The notes under the pieces: generated by a model
What the model saw: the letters and a program-made list of their open reading frames with translations, nothing else
The model's database searches: none
What the model was told of the DNA's origin: nothing
NCBI GenBank assembly: GCA_016744335.1
Contig: JADGEO010000001.1
Location: 178,740-242,739 of the forward strand
Source: Anaerolineales bacterium
Lineage (GTDB): Bacteria; Chloroflexota; Anaerolineae; Anaerolineales; Villigracilaceae
Direction of reading: 5' to 3'
DNA: 64,000 bases
Position numbers and translations under genes: made by a program
Shown here: piece by piece, positions 41,259-50,379 of the stretch
How positions within the stretch are numbered: position 1 is the stretch's first letter
How the letters are laid out: every line of letters starts with the position of its first letter

Positions 41259-42518
41259 CTAGAGATAGACCAACCAAACATACCCACTTGCTAGAATTAA
41301 GGACATCACAGTTGTGATCACACCATATTTCAAGAAACGTCCAAAACTGATCGGATGCCCGCTTTTTTCGGCGAGGCTGGCTACGACTACGTTAGCGGCT
41401 GCACCTACAAGGGTGAGATTTCCGCCTAGATCTGCGCCTAAAGCAAGTGACCACCAAAGGGTATTGCCCGGCATTGATTGGGTCAATTTTTCTACGATTG
41501 GGATCATAGTAGCGGTGTAGGGGATATTATCGACAATGCCCGATGCGAAGGCTGAGAACCAAATGAGGAGCATGGACGTTAGTGCCATATCGCCCCCTGT
41601 AAGGCGCAGAGCTGCATCTGCGACTATCTCGATTAGTCCAACTTCGACAATAGCTTCTACTGTGATGAATAACCCAAAGAAGAAAAAGAGGGTTGTCCAT
41701 TCTATATCACGCAGGGCATGATGAGGGTCGGTTTTGCTCCAAAGCAATAAAAGGGTTGCGCCTATTAGTGCGATGGTTGCGGGTTCGAGGTGTAATGCGC
41801 TGTGTAATAAAAAGCCTAAGAGTACGGCTGTTGTGATAATTAACGATTTGCGTAGTAAGGCAGGGTTGGTTATTAATGCGGATGTATCTAATTCGGTAAT
41901 ATCTATGCTTGATTTTTCTTGGATAGTTAGTTCTTTTTTGAATAAAAAACGTGCCAAAACAAGAAAAGCCAATAGAATAATGAGGGAAATGGGTCCCATA
42001 TTTACGACAAAGGTTACAAAATCAATGCCAGCCGCGCTACCGATTAGGATGTTGGGCGGGTCTCCGATTAAGGTTGCCATACCGCCGATATTGGATGCGA
42101 GTATTTCAGCAATTAAAAAGGGGATTGGGCTAACTCGCAAGGTTGAGGCTACAAATAAAGTAACTGGTGCGATGAGGATTACTGTAGTTACGTTATCTAA
42201 GAGTGCTGATGAAAGGGCTGTAATTAGTGAGAGAAGAATTAGTACCCTAAATGGGTCTCCTTTCCCTAAACGAACTGTTTTTAGGGCAATCCACTGAAAT
42301 AAACCAGTGTCTTTTAAGACATTGGCGATAATCATCATGCCAGCTAAGAGAAAAATCACATTCCAGTCAATAGACTGAAAAGCCTGCTCTTGTGGTATCA
42401 CAAAGAGTATCATCGCCAACCCACCCAAAAGTGCAGATATGGTGCGATGTATTTTTTCGCTAACGATGAGGGCGTAAGTCAATAGAAAAATGCTGCCTGC
42501 TAACCACATGGGGTCCAT
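41259..42518 (-). CDS. SLC13/ArsB-NhaD superfamily ion transporter
   Basis: A 419-residue protein with about eleven membrane segments and the two inverted halves of this superfamily. Marks are Leu-Leu-Asp-Asn-Val-Thr-Thr-Val and Gly-Asp-Pro-Pro-Asn-Ile-Leu-Ile-Gly in the first half and Ile-Val-Asp-Asn-Ile-Pro-Tyr-Thr and Gly-Ala-Ala-Ala-Asn in the second. Substrate (sodium/proton, arsenite, sulfate or dicarboxylate) is not readable. Its ATG shares one base with the stop of the PII-CBS gene, so the two proteins probably act together. Confidence 0.9.
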   Translation of the reverse strand: MDPMWLAGSIFLLTYALIVSEKIHRTISALLGGLAMILFVIPQEQAFQSIDWNVIFLLAGMMIIANVLKDTGLFQWIALKTVRLGKGDPFRVLILLSLITALSSALLDNVTTVILIAPVTLFVASTLRVSPIPFLIAEILASNIGGMATLIGDPPNILIGSAAGIDFVTFVVNMGPISLIILLAFLVLARFLFKKELTIQEKSSIDITELDTSALITNPALLRKSLIITTAVLLGFLLHSALHLEPATIALIGATLLLLWSKTDPHHALRDIEWTTLFFFFGLFITVEAIVEVGLIEIVADAALRLTGGDMALTSMLLIWFSAFASGIVDNIPYTATMIPIVEKLTQSMPGNTLWWSLALGADLGGNLTLVGAAANVVVASLAEKSGHPISFGRFLKYGVITTVMSLILASGYVWLVYL

Positions 42519-43399
42519 TAGTTCGCCTCCTTATGGTCTGAATCATTTTTTACTTGAATGCATAGCGACAATAATTCTAATAAATTGATATAGCCAACGA
42601 CCTGATAAAGGTCGTTAATTAAGGGTAGTCCAGGCAATTTATTATCGTGCATGCGTTTGAATGCTTCTGTAACGGTCTCCCCATGTTTGATCCAAACAGG
42701 TGGCATCATAGCATCTTGTGCTGTAAGCATACGGGTCTTATCGGCGTAATCCATTAATTTTTCCAAGTCTGTGATTTCACTGAGAAATTCTTCTGGCAGG
42801 ATGTGAAAAAACATATCATCGGCTAATTCGCCGAGCTTTATTAGCCCGATTAAACGTCCGTTTTCTGCAACCACCGATGCGATATGCACTTTTGGATGCG
42901 CCAACATCGCCTCAGCAACATCTTCTAATTTGGTTTCAGCTGTCACAATTGTTGCTTCTAAGCCTAAAAGAGAATCTAGAGATTCTACAGGTGTGTCGCG
43001 AAGAATAGCCCAATCTGATCTGAGTGCTGGCGGGGACACTTCTTGTGGAGGCTTGGGATTTGCTTTATAGACTCCGATTGTTTGAGAAACGGGAAGCACC
43101 ATCATCACACCGCTGTTGGGACGGTCGAATCCGCCCACAATGCGCTCAGATTCAGCGATGGCTTGTGCTAATAAATCTTCATCATCAAAGACTGCCATCA
43201 ATGTGCGCGTCTCAACTTCTTTGGTTTCAAACATTTTATTAATTGCGCCTAAGCCAACTCTGCTAAGCCAATTACGGGAGGCATGACCTCCAGCACTTTG
43301 CAGAATGGTAGTGCCCGGAACACCAATTTCTCGCCAAACTTTTAATAAATCTGGCAATACGCTGGTGTCGTTTAAGATAACAAGTAATAAATTTGACAT
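42518..43399 (-). CDS. PII-like sensor with two CBS domains
   Basis: A 293-residue soluble protein. Residues 1-112 have the ferredoxin-like PII (GlnB) pattern: Leu-Leu-Leu-Val-Ile-Leu-Asn-Asp, a Gly-Val-Pro-Gly-Thr-Thr-Ile-Leu turn, a long loop and Met-Val-Leu-Pro-Val. Residues about 130-285 hold a CBS pair that normally binds adenine nucleotides. Directly upstream of and overlapping the ion-transporter gene, it is a plausible nucleotide-responsive regulator of that transporter, as known for PII-like partners of carbon and ion transporters. Confidence 0.85.
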   Translation of the reverse strand: MSNLLLVILNDTSVLPDLLKVWREIGVPGTTILQSAGGHASRNWLSRVGLGAINKMFETKEVETRTLMAVFDDEDLLAQAIAESERIVGGFDRPNSGVMMVLPVSQTIGVYKANPKPPQEVSPPALRSDWAILRDTPVESLDSLLGLEATIVTAETKLEDVAEAMLAHPKVHIASVVAENGRLIGLIKLGELADDMFFHILPEEFLSEITDLEKLMDYADKTRMLTAQDAMMPPVWIKHGETVTEAFKRMHDNKLPGLPLINDLYQVVGYINLLELLSLCIQVKNDSDHKEAN

Positions 43400-43442
43400 T
43401 TTTTCTCCTTTGTTTGCAAATGTACACTGAAATTCGCAAATC

Positions 43443-44582
43443 TCAATCTATGTTTTTCTGAGTTTTCTTCTTTCCCCGCGAACGCATCACATCCAAAACT
43501 CGCGGAATTAACTCTGTATATATTTTATACCAAAAGGCATTTGGCGCGTGATCCCATGCGCCGAGCGTTCGCACAACTTCGCCGCCGAGACCACTTTTGA
43601 AACGGAAGACACCCCACATATCATCGCTTTCGTCAAAAACTTCTGGGGCACCCCAAAGATCGTAATGGGTACAACCACGCTCTTTGGCACGTTTCATCGC
43701 TTCCCATTGCAGGAGATAGGTGGGCATTTTGTTGCGGTGATTTGTGGTAGACATGCCGTAAACATAATAGGCACGTTCGGCAAAATAAAAGATAAAGATT
43801 GCGGCGACTGGTTCTCCGTCTACCTCGGCGATTAACGGCTCTGCTATTGGGTTTAAAGCTGACCCTTCGGCTCTGCTCAGGGCAGGCGATTGAAGGTTGA
43901 AGGTTTCCCAGACGGTGCGATAATAACTTTCATCACGAATGGCAAAGCCATCACGAACGCTCGTTTCTGCGTACATCTTGTAGAGCATTGCCCAATCGCC
44001 AGAAGTGCCTACACGCACTTTTACGCCCTTGCGACCTGCCAAGCGGATGTTATAGCGCGTCTTCGATTTCATCCGCATCAAAATTTCTTCTTCATCTTCT
44101 TGAACATCAACTAAAACTGTGTTGCGGAATTGGATTTGGTCATCCGAGTATCTCCATCCCCGCTTTGTTAATGCAGATTGAAGCTTTTGCCCACCAAGAT
44201 TGATTTGCTCGTCTTCGCTTTCGGGAATTCCCTTCCCCAGCACCACATCAGGGTCAATCTTAATAAAAATCGCACCCTGCTTTTTAGCAAACTCCTCTAA
44301 ATCACTGAGCACCCGCTCACGAAGAGATTCATTCTCCCAATCCATAAGCGGACCCTTTGGGATGTAAAAAACACTCAAGCGAGCCGCAAACCCGCGTATT
44401 GAGAGGGTGCGTTTTAATATCATAGCGGCGGCAACAAGTTTCTCTCCCTCGTACCAAACAAAGGGCATTGCTTGCCAGCCGTATTTTTCTTTAACTTGCG
44501 CCCATTCCCGCGTTTGGAGGAAGTGGGGGTTGGGAAGTTGGGTAATTAGGGTGTTCCAGTTGAAATCAGTGTAAGGTTTCAT
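43443..44582 (-). CDS. FemAB-family peptidoglycan aminoacyltransferase, copy 1
   Basis: A 379-residue transferase with tandem GNAT folds: Arg-Glu-Trp-Ala-Gln-Val-Lys-Glu-Lys-Tyr-Gly-Trp, Tyr-Ile-Pro-Lys-Gly-Pro, Lys-Thr-Arg-Tyr-Asn-Ile-Arg-Leu-Ala and Tyr-Tyr-Val-Tyr-Gly-Met-Ser. FemAB enzymes add amino acids from aminoacyl-tRNA to the peptidoglycan cross-bridge. It carries a palindromic insert at 43863 encoding Pro-Ala-Leu-Ser-Arg-Ala-Glu-Gly. A paralogue lies 1.8 kb away. Confidence 0.92.
   Translation of the reverse strand: MKPYTDFNWNTLITQLPNPHFLQTREWAQVKEKYGWQAMPFVWYEGEKLVAAAMILKRTLSIRGFAARLSVFYIPKGPLMDWENESLRERVLSDLEEFAKKQGAIFIKIDPDVVLGKGIPESEDEQINLGGQKLQSALTKRGWRYSDDQIQFRNTVLVDVQEDEEEILMRMKSKTRYNIRLAGRKGVKVRVGTSGDWAMLYKMYAETSVRDGFAIRDESYYRTVWETFNLQSPALSRAEGSALNPIAEPLIAEVDGEPVAAIFIFYFAERAYYVYGMSTTNHRNKMPTYLLQWEAMKRAKERGCTHYDLWGAPEVFDESDDMWGVFRFKSGLGGEVVRTLGAWDHAPNAFWYKIYTELIPRVLDVMRSRGKKKTQKNID
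43863..43882. repeat. In-frame palindromic insert, FemAB gene
   Basis: CCCTTCGGCTCTGCTCAGGG, a nearly perfect palindrome, read on the coding strand as Pro-Ala-Leu-Ser-Arg-Ala-Glu-Gly between two variable FemAB segments. Confidence 0.65.
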
Positions 44583-44599
44583 AAAATTATTTTATCTTT

Positions 44600-46219
44600 T
44601 CAGCTCTTCAGATTATTACGCCAATCATAGACTCGGTTTCTTCCCGCTTCTTTTGCAAGATATAATCGGTGGTCGGCAACCTTAAAGAGCATATCCATTC
44701 CTTCTCCATCTTCAGGGAAACTTGCTATACCTGCCGAAAAAGTTACTTTAATATCCAAGTCTGTTGAAACGGGGCTACTTTCTCCAAATTTCTTACGCCA
44801 TTCTTCTGTCCGCCGTGATGCATCAAGCTGTGATGTGCCCAAAAAAACGACAAAAAACTCTTCTCCGCCAAAACGACAAAGAGTATCTTCTTTGCGAACA
44901 TTTCTCATGAGAAAGTTGCTCAAACTGATTAAGACTTCATCACCAATTGCATGACCGTAATTATCATTAACCTGCTTAAAATAATCAATATCAAGCAAGG
45001 CAAAAGAAATTTTTGAGTTTTCTCGTTCCGCAAGGGGCAATGCATGGCTTAAGACTTCATGAAGATAGCGACGATTATATAAGCCCGTCAGGTGATCTCG
45101 AATGGCTTCTTCACGGAGTTTCTCCTGAAGTTCTTCAATCTCTGAAAGTTGAGTTTTAAGTTGCTGATTGGCAGCCATCAATTGCAGATCAGCTTCTTCT
45201 TGCACAGTTATATCTCTAATTGTTAAAATATATCCCCCAAAAAGCCCGTTTCTCTCCTTCATTGGGCACACAATCATTTCAAAGAAATGTGTATGTAAAC
45301 CTCTCAAGCGAAATTTAAATCGCTCTTCTTCTAAATCGAAAGTCGGCGTTGGCGCTTCGGGAAAATATTTACCAATTTCTTCAAAACTACGCCCAAGAAG
45401 TGATGTATCTTCAAACTTCAAAATTTCTTTTGAGCGTTGGTTTGCATCAATAATACGCTTTTTCGTATCAAGAATAAAAATTATATCCTGATGCGTTTCA
45501 AAAATAAAATCTCGACTAATAGGCATCAAGTCTAAAAAATCGTAACGAAAGATAGCTATTGAAAAAAATAACCCCGTCAATGAAAACGCAACTGGTGTCA
45601 AATCCAATCCTGGCATCAAAAAAAATCCCAAAAAACTAAAAAGATTTACCGCAATAGGAAAGGATACCCCCAAAAGTATCATGCCCGTTTGACCACGATA
45701 TTTCTTTGGATAACGAAAGAGAACCTGAAATATAATCAGGATTGAAATCAGAATTAGAACGTAAGTATAGCTAATGAAAAGCCAAAATCCAACCCCGCCA
45801 TCGTAGATTATCGAGTCTCCATATTGACGCTTGCCAGCAAAAAAATAACCGAGCCAAGAGTCTGTCCACAAAAAGAACAAGGTCATCACGGGAATAATAG
45901 AAAGTAAAAAAATATTCCTTTTTGAAAGACGCTCTCGCCAACCAGAATAGCATAATACAAATATAAAAAAAGTCGTCGAATTAAAAACAACCCCAAAATA
46001 GGTCATATCCAACCAAAAATATTCATTTGGGCGATAGAAACCAGTCCAGTAAATTGCATAGGTCAATCCCCAGATTGCATTAGTAAAACTAAATGCTGCA
46101 ATCGGCAGTGCACACGAAACCCTTTGCCTTCGTTTCAAGGCAACACTCATTACAACCAGCGATATTCCCCCAGAGACAAATAATAATAGGCTGTAAAAAA
46201 GATTGGCATTGGGATTCAT
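44600..46219 (-). CDS. Membrane diguanylate cyclase: 7TM sensor, PAS, GGDEF
   Basis: A 539-residue protein. The N-terminus has about seven membrane helices like the histidine-kinase N-terminal 7TM domain, then a PAS domain at about 225-345 (Ile-Ile-Asp-Ala-Asn-Gln-Arg), and a GGDEF domain with an intact Gly-Gly-Glu-Glu-Phe. An Arg-Lys-Glu-Asp I-site lies five residues before it, so product inhibition is likely. It would make c-di-GMP in response to a membrane or redox signal. Its ATG overlaps the stop of the FemAB relic (ATGA). Confidence 0.92.
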   Translation of the reverse strand: MNPNANLFYSLLLFVSGGISLVVMSVALKRRQRVSCALPIAAFSFTNAIWGLTYAIYWTGFYRPNEYFWLDMTYFGVVFNSTTFFIFVLCYSGWRERLSKRNIFLLSIIPVMTLFFLWTDSWLGYFFAGKRQYGDSIIYDGGVGFWLFISYTYVLILISILIIFQVLFRYPKKYRGQTGMILLGVSFPIAVNLFSFLGFFLMPGLDLTPVAFSLTGLFFSIAIFRYDFLDLMPISRDFIFETHQDIIFILDTKKRIIDANQRSKEILKFEDTSLLGRSFEEIGKYFPEAPTPTFDLEEERFKFRLRGLHTHFFEMIVCPMKERNGLFGGYILTIRDITVQEEADLQLMAANQQLKTQLSEIEELQEKLREEAIRDHLTGLYNRRYLHEVLSHALPLAERENSKISFALLDIDYFKQVNDNYGHAIGDEVLISLSNFLMRNVRKEDTLCRFGGEEFFVVFLGTSQLDASRRTEEWRKKFGESSPVSTDLDIKVTFSAGIASFPEDGEGMDMLFKVADHRLYLAKEAGRNRVYDWRNNLKS

Positions 46220-46290
46220 TTTGAATACTCGTAAGGGTTAGAAAGTTGAATAATTAGGGTGCTCCAACTAGAATCAGTGTAGGGTTTCAT
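46216..46290 (-). pseudogene. FemAB 5' relic ahead of the diguanylate cyclase gene
   Basis: ATG 46288-46290 opens a 24-codon frame, Met-Lys-Pro-Tyr-Thr-Asp-Ser-Ser-Trp-Ser-Thr-Leu-Ile-Ile-Gln-Leu-Ser-Asn-Pro, matching the start of the FemAB gene at 44582 almost residue for residue, then ends in TGA overlapping the next ATG. It is a truncated duplicate of that gene's beginning and may now serve as a leader peptide for the diguanylate cyclase. Confidence 0.75.
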
Positions 46291-46300
46291 GATTTTTCAA

Positions 46301-46386
46301 AACACATAGGGTTGAAATCCCACGCTAAGATACCAAGTCCCTTTGAAACGGACTTCCAATATCAGTATAGGAATTCATTCCTATGG
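46301..46386. repeat. REP-like triple-hairpin repeat, copy 2 (inverted)
   Basis: Carries in reverse orientation the three palindromes seen at 28351-28440: TGGGATT-type, AAGTCCGTTT / AAGGGACTT-type and GAATTC-centred. It separates the FemAB relic from the second FemAB gene. Confidence 0.7.
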
Positions 46387-46401
46387 TCTTCGGTAAAGTA
46401 A

Positions 46402-47430
46402 TTATTTTTTCACCGTCCTATAAAGCGCATAAAACAACGGCTTATAGACTCTATCCAACGCTTGCGCAGAGCGTTTTACTTCACCGCCAAAACCGCGCTT
46501 GAAGCGATAAACACCCCATAAACCCTCATTGCGTTGCGTGCCCGTGAAGTGCTTCTCGAGATGTTCTTCGTCTTTATCTGGCACGCCGTAGAGATCGTAC
46601 AAATCTGCGCCGCGCTCTTTTGCCCAGCGCATCGCTTCCCATTGGATGAGATAAGTCGGCATTTTATTGCGTTCTTCATTATTCGATGCGCCGTACATAT
46701 ACCAAGCCCGATTTCCACTGATGAAAACCATCACCGCGGCAAGGGGCTTGCCTTCAAACTCTGCGACTAAAAGCTCTGCCGAACCCTTCGGGACGAATAG
46801 CTCGTACGCCCGCTGATAGTATTCCTTCGTGTGGACACCGAATCCGTCCCGCCCGCCTGTGGTCTGGATCATTTCATAAAAAGCATCTACATCATCCCAA
46901 GCGCGGACCGTGACACCCTTACGTCCCGCCAAACGGATATTATAGCGTGTTTTTTGCTTCATCCGCGCTAAAGTCTCATCTTCTGTGCCACGCAAATCAA
47001 TCACAATCGTGCGCGGCGGCTGGATTGGATCACCGATTCGCCAACCATCAAGTTGATAATCAAGCTGGTCTTCCGCTTCCCATTCGTCAGGCTCCACTTT
47101 TAGAAAGATGGCGTTATTTTCTTTACACACGCGATCTACTTCTTCGCCTAATGCACTTCTTTTACTCGGCGCAGGCTTTTTGCTAACATCCTTTTTTTTG
47201 CTACGCACCGGTTTTTTACCAAAAAGTCTCTTCACAGGTTTGGGGATATACGCAATAGTTAGACCAAAGGGAAGTTTGCGAAATAAAATTTGCACCCACA
47301 GCGTGCCAACTTGAACACGTTCAGCTTTCCAGCCAAATGCAGTTTTAAGTTTTCCCCATTCTTCTGTTTGGAGGATATGAGAGGCGGTGTAGCGGATTTT
47401 TTTAGGTTTTGGGAGAGTAAATTCAGTCAT
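46402..47430 (-). CDS. FemAB-family peptidoglycan aminoacyltransferase, copy 2
   Basis: A 342-residue paralogue of the gene at 43443 with the same marks: Thr-Glu-Glu-Trp-Gly-Lys-Leu-Lys, Tyr-Ile-Pro-Lys-Pro, Lys-Thr-Arg-Tyr-Asn-Ile-Arg-Leu-Ala-Gly-Arg-Lys-Gly and Trp-Tyr-Met-Tyr-Gly-Ala-Ser. A Lys-rich insert (Lys-Lys-Pro-Val-Arg-Ser-Lys-Lys) lies after the first strand pair. Two copies suggest sequential addition of bridge residues. Confidence 0.92.
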   Translation of the reverse strand: MTEFTLPKPKKIRYTASHILQTEEWGKLKTAFGWKAERVQVGTLWVQILFRKLPFGLTIAYIPKPVKRLFGKKPVRSKKKDVSKKPAPSKRSALGEEVDRVCKENNAIFLKVEPDEWEAEDQLDYQLDGWRIGDPIQPPRTIVIDLRGTEDETLARMKQKTRYNIRLAGRKGVTVRAWDDVDAFYEMIQTTGGRDGFGVHTKEYYQRAYELFVPKGSAELLVAEFEGKPLAAVMVFISGNRAWYMYGASNNEERNKMPTYLIQWEAMRWAKERGADLYDLYGVPDKDEEHLEKHFTGTQRNEGLWGVYRFKRGFGGEVKRSAQALDRVYKPLFYALYRTVKK

Positions 47431-47514
47431 AGGGTTTGAAGGTTAGAATGTTTGAAGGTTGGAAAGTTAGAAGGTTGTCTGTGCGTAAATCCATTACAAA
47501 ATACGCAATACGTT

Positions 47515-49395
47515 TTACACACTCTGTATTTCAGCACCGGGAACGCTCTCGCCGAGGGTGCTGACAATCGCATCGGCGTCTCCAGCCGAAGATAGAGTTG
47601 CTAAACGGTCAACAAGTTGAAATAGGGGCGTGTCGCCGAGCTTTTCATCCCCATCCAATTGGAAAATATCGGGGTGATCGGTTTGGTCGTAGCTCGTATC
47701 CGCTTCCCACAAAATCTCGGTCATTTTTTCGCCCGGGCGAATGCCAGTAAAAATGATGTCGATATCTTCATCTGGCTCCAGCCCAGAAAGCCGAATCAGG
47801 TCTTTGGCAAGGTCAAGAATTCGCACCGGATCGCCCATATTGAGCACAAAAGTTTCACCGCCCGCGCCCATTGCGCCCGCCTGTAAAACGAGATGCACAG
47901 CTTCTGGGATGGTCATGAAAAAGCGTTCCATATCGGGATGCGTGATGGTGACGGGACCGCCGCGCGCAATTTGATTTTTAAAGCGCGGGATGATACTGCC
48001 GCGGCTACCAAGCACATTGCCGAAACGAACAACCGTAAACGCCCTTTCATCTTGCTTGCCAGCCGCCAAAACCAGCATCTCGGCGAGACGTTTGGTTGCC
48101 CCATAAACGTTCGAGGGGGCTACCGCTTTATCGGTAGAAATCATCACGAGGCGTTCAACACCGGACGCGAGCGCGGCATTAACGAGATATTGCGTGCCAA
48201 GCACATTATTGGTAATCGCTTCTTCGATATTGGCACGCGCTTCCATGAGCGGGACGTGTTTATGTGCCGCCGTGTGAAAAATAATTTGGGGCTGAAATTT
48301 ATCGAAAATTCGCTCAAGGCGTTCTGCGTGACGAATATCGGCGATGACGGGAGTGAACTTGAGTAAAGGGTAATCTTCTCGCAATTCCATGAGGCTTTCA
48401 TAAATGGAGTTTTCGCCATGCCCAAGCAAAATCACTTCTTCGGGATTCCAGCGCGAGATTTGCCTACAAAGTTCGCTCCCAATCGAGCCGCCTGCGCCCG
48501 TGACGAGGACGCGCTTATCTTTTAAGAGCGTGCCGAGCAATTTTTCATTTGTGCGTGCAGGCTGACGGCGAAGAAGGTCAGTAATATCTACATTGCGGAG
48601 ACGGCTAACGTTGATTTTTCCGCCGAGCAATTCATAAATCCCTGGCATCGTTCGGAAGGGGGCACTTGCTTTGCGGCAAGTATCTGCCGCTGTGCGGACG
48701 AATTTACCCGGCAAGCTAGGAATAGCGAAAATAACTTCATCCACTTGGTGATTCTTCAACACATCTTCTAAATCATCGAGTTTTCCAATGATAGGCACGC
48801 CATAAATCTCTTGATGTTGCTTCGAGGCATCATCATCAAGAAAGCCAATGGGGATATAGGAAATCTTGTCGGTGCGTTGCATTTCTCGAACAACTAACGC
48901 ACCCGCGTCCCCTGCGCCAATGATGAGGGCACGGTGCGATTTTCCCTTTGGCGCAGAGCCTTGCTCAGCAAGAAGACGTAGTGCAAAACGCGAGCCACCA
49001 ATTAGAACAAGGGAGAGAAGCCAATCTATGCCCAAAGCGGAGCGAGGCATTCCGGGGCGGACAAGTTCGGTGCTGAGGAGCAGAAGCATTAATCCCGATG
49101 TGGCAACTGAGGCAGTTGTGACCGCGGAGGCGATTAACTTTAGTTCACTGATGCTGGCGTAAATCCACATGCGGCGATAGAGACCGAAAAAATAGTAAAT
49201 TGGGGTTTTGACTATTAACGCAACAAGAATCATCGCCAAGATTGCGGGGGAATAAAAGGGAAGTTCACCCGCGTCCAGCCGTAACGCAAAACTGCCCATG
49301 ACTGAAATAACAATCACGAGCAGGTCGCCAATGAGAACGTAGCGGTTGCGAATGCGAGGTTTAGTAGAGGGTTTATTCAATTTTTTTGACCACAA
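47515..49395 (-). CDS. NDP-sugar 4,6-dehydratase / epimerase, membrane-bound (CapD/PglF-like)
   Basis: A 626-residue protein. Four membrane helices at the N-terminus, a CoA-binding-like Rossmann domain (Ile-Ile-Gly-Ala-Gly-Asp-Ala-Gly) and a C-terminal extended SDR domain with Thr-Gly-Ala-Gly-Gly-Ser-Ile-Gly-Ser-Glu and Ser-Thr-Asp-Lys-Ala. The catalytic Tyr of many SDRs is replaced in this subfamily, as is normal. It likely makes UDP-4-keto-6-deoxy sugars for surface glycan. It is followed downstream by low-complexity GTTTGAAGGTT phrases. Confidence 0.92.
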   Translation of the reverse strand: MWSKKLNKPSTKPRIRNRYVLIGDLLVIVISVMGSFALRLDAGELPFYSPAILAMILVALIVKTPIYYFFGLYRRMWIYASISELKLIASAVTTASVATSGLMLLLLSTELVRPGMPRSALGIDWLLSLVLIGGSRFALRLLAEQGSAPKGKSHRALIIGAGDAGALVVREMQRTDKISYIPIGFLDDDASKQHQEIYGVPIIGKLDDLEDVLKNHQVDEVIFAIPSLPGKFVRTAADTCRKASAPFRTMPGIYELLGGKINVSRLRNVDITDLLRRQPARTNEKLLGTLLKDKRVLVTGAGGSIGSELCRQISRWNPEEVILLGHGENSIYESLMELREDYPLLKFTPVIADIRHAERLERIFDKFQPQIIFHTAAHKHVPLMEARANIEEAITNNVLGTQYLVNAALASGVERLVMISTDKAVAPSNVYGATKRLAEMLVLAAGKQDERAFTVVRFGNVLGSRGSIIPRFKNQIARGGPVTITHPDMERFFMTIPEAVHLVLQAGAMGAGGETFVLNMGDPVRILDLAKDLIRLSGLEPDEDIDIIFTGIRPGEKMTEILWEADTSYDQTDHPDIFQLDGDEKLGDTPLFQLVDRLATLSSAGDADAIVSTLGESVPGAEIQSV

Positions 49396-49401
49396 AGGGA
49401 A

Positions 49402-50334
49402 TTAGCCCTGCATCCACTCAGCAGTAGCTTTCATGCCGTCTAGCAATTCTGTTTTTGCTGTGAAACCAAAGGTATCTTTTGCTTTCTTAGCACTGCCAAC
49501 TGAGCGGTATATATCTCCGGCGCGAGGCTCATCGAAGATGGGGTTAGGGGCATCGGGGAAGATTTCGGCGAGGCTTTCTATTAGATCGAGAATTCTTGTC
49601 TCGCGTCCAGTGCAGATATTGAAGATTTTTCCAGCGGCGGATTTATTATCTGCGGCCATCAGGTTCGCGCGGACAACATCGCCGACGTAGATAAGGTCGC
49701 GGGTTTGACCGCCATCACCGTAGATGGTGACAGGGAGATTCTGCATCATGCGGCTGATGAAAATTGGCACCGCGGCGGCATATTGAGAATCGGGGGCTTG
49801 ACGGGGACCGAAGACGTTGAAATAGCGGAGGGCGGTCACGTCTAAGCCAAGAGATTGAGTGAAAAGTTGGGCGTAAATCTCATCGACGCGCTTGGAGGCG
49901 GCGTAAGGCGACATATTTGGTTCTGGAGGCACTTCTTCGGTGAGGGGAAAAGCATCCGCTTCACCGTAGACTGCCGCGCTGGAGGCGAAGACTACACGAC
50001 TTACGCCCGCATCACGCGCGGCGGTAAGGAGAGTCGCTGTCCCGTTGACATTTGTGTCCAAGCAGGCGTTTGGGGTCTGCATAGAGGCTGGGACCGAAAC
50101 AAAAGCCGCTTGATGGAAAAGCAAGTCCACGTCCACGAGCGTTTCGGCGACTTTATCCGCATCTCGAATATCACCTTCGATGATTTCTACATCCGCGCGG
50201 ACAGAATCCAGATTATCCCATTTCCCAGTTGAAAAATTGTCTAAAACACGAACTTTATCGCTACGCTCGAGCAATGCTCTAACGATATGTGATCCGATAA
50301 AGCCCGCACCGCCTGTAACTAGAGAAGTTGTCAT
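49402..50334 (-). CDS. UDP-glucose 4-epimerase-like NAD-dependent epimerase
   Basis: A 310-residue extended SDR. It begins Ser-Leu-Val-Thr-Gly-Gly-Ala-Gly-Phe-Ile-Gly-Ser-His and has the catalytic Tyr in Tyr-Ala-Ala-Ser-Lys with upstream Ser-Ser-Ala-Ala-Val-Tyr-Gly. ATG 50332-50334 is used because AAGGA lies before it. The hexose partner is uncertain. It lies 6 bases from the CapD-like gene and 46 bases from the sugar transferase, so they form one exopolysaccharide cluster. Confidence 0.9.
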   Translation of the reverse strand: MTTSLVTGGAGFIGSHIVRALLERSDKVRVLDNFSTGKWDNLDSVRADVEIIEGDIRDADKVAETLVDVDLLFHQAAFVSVPASMQTPNACLDTNVNGTATLLTAARDAGVSRVVFASSAAVYGEADAFPLTEEVPPEPNMSPYAASKRVDEIYAQLFTQSLGLDVTALRYFNVFGPRQAPDSQYAAAVPIFISRMMQNLPVTIYGDGGQTRDLIYVGDVVRANLMAADNKSAAGKIFNICTGRETRILDLIESLAEIFPDAPNPIFDEPRAGDIYRSVGSAKKAKDTFGFTAKTELLDGMKATAEWMQG

Positions 50335-50379
50335 AATAAAAATCCTTGTATTCAAGTGCAAGATAAATCTTGGGCTACG

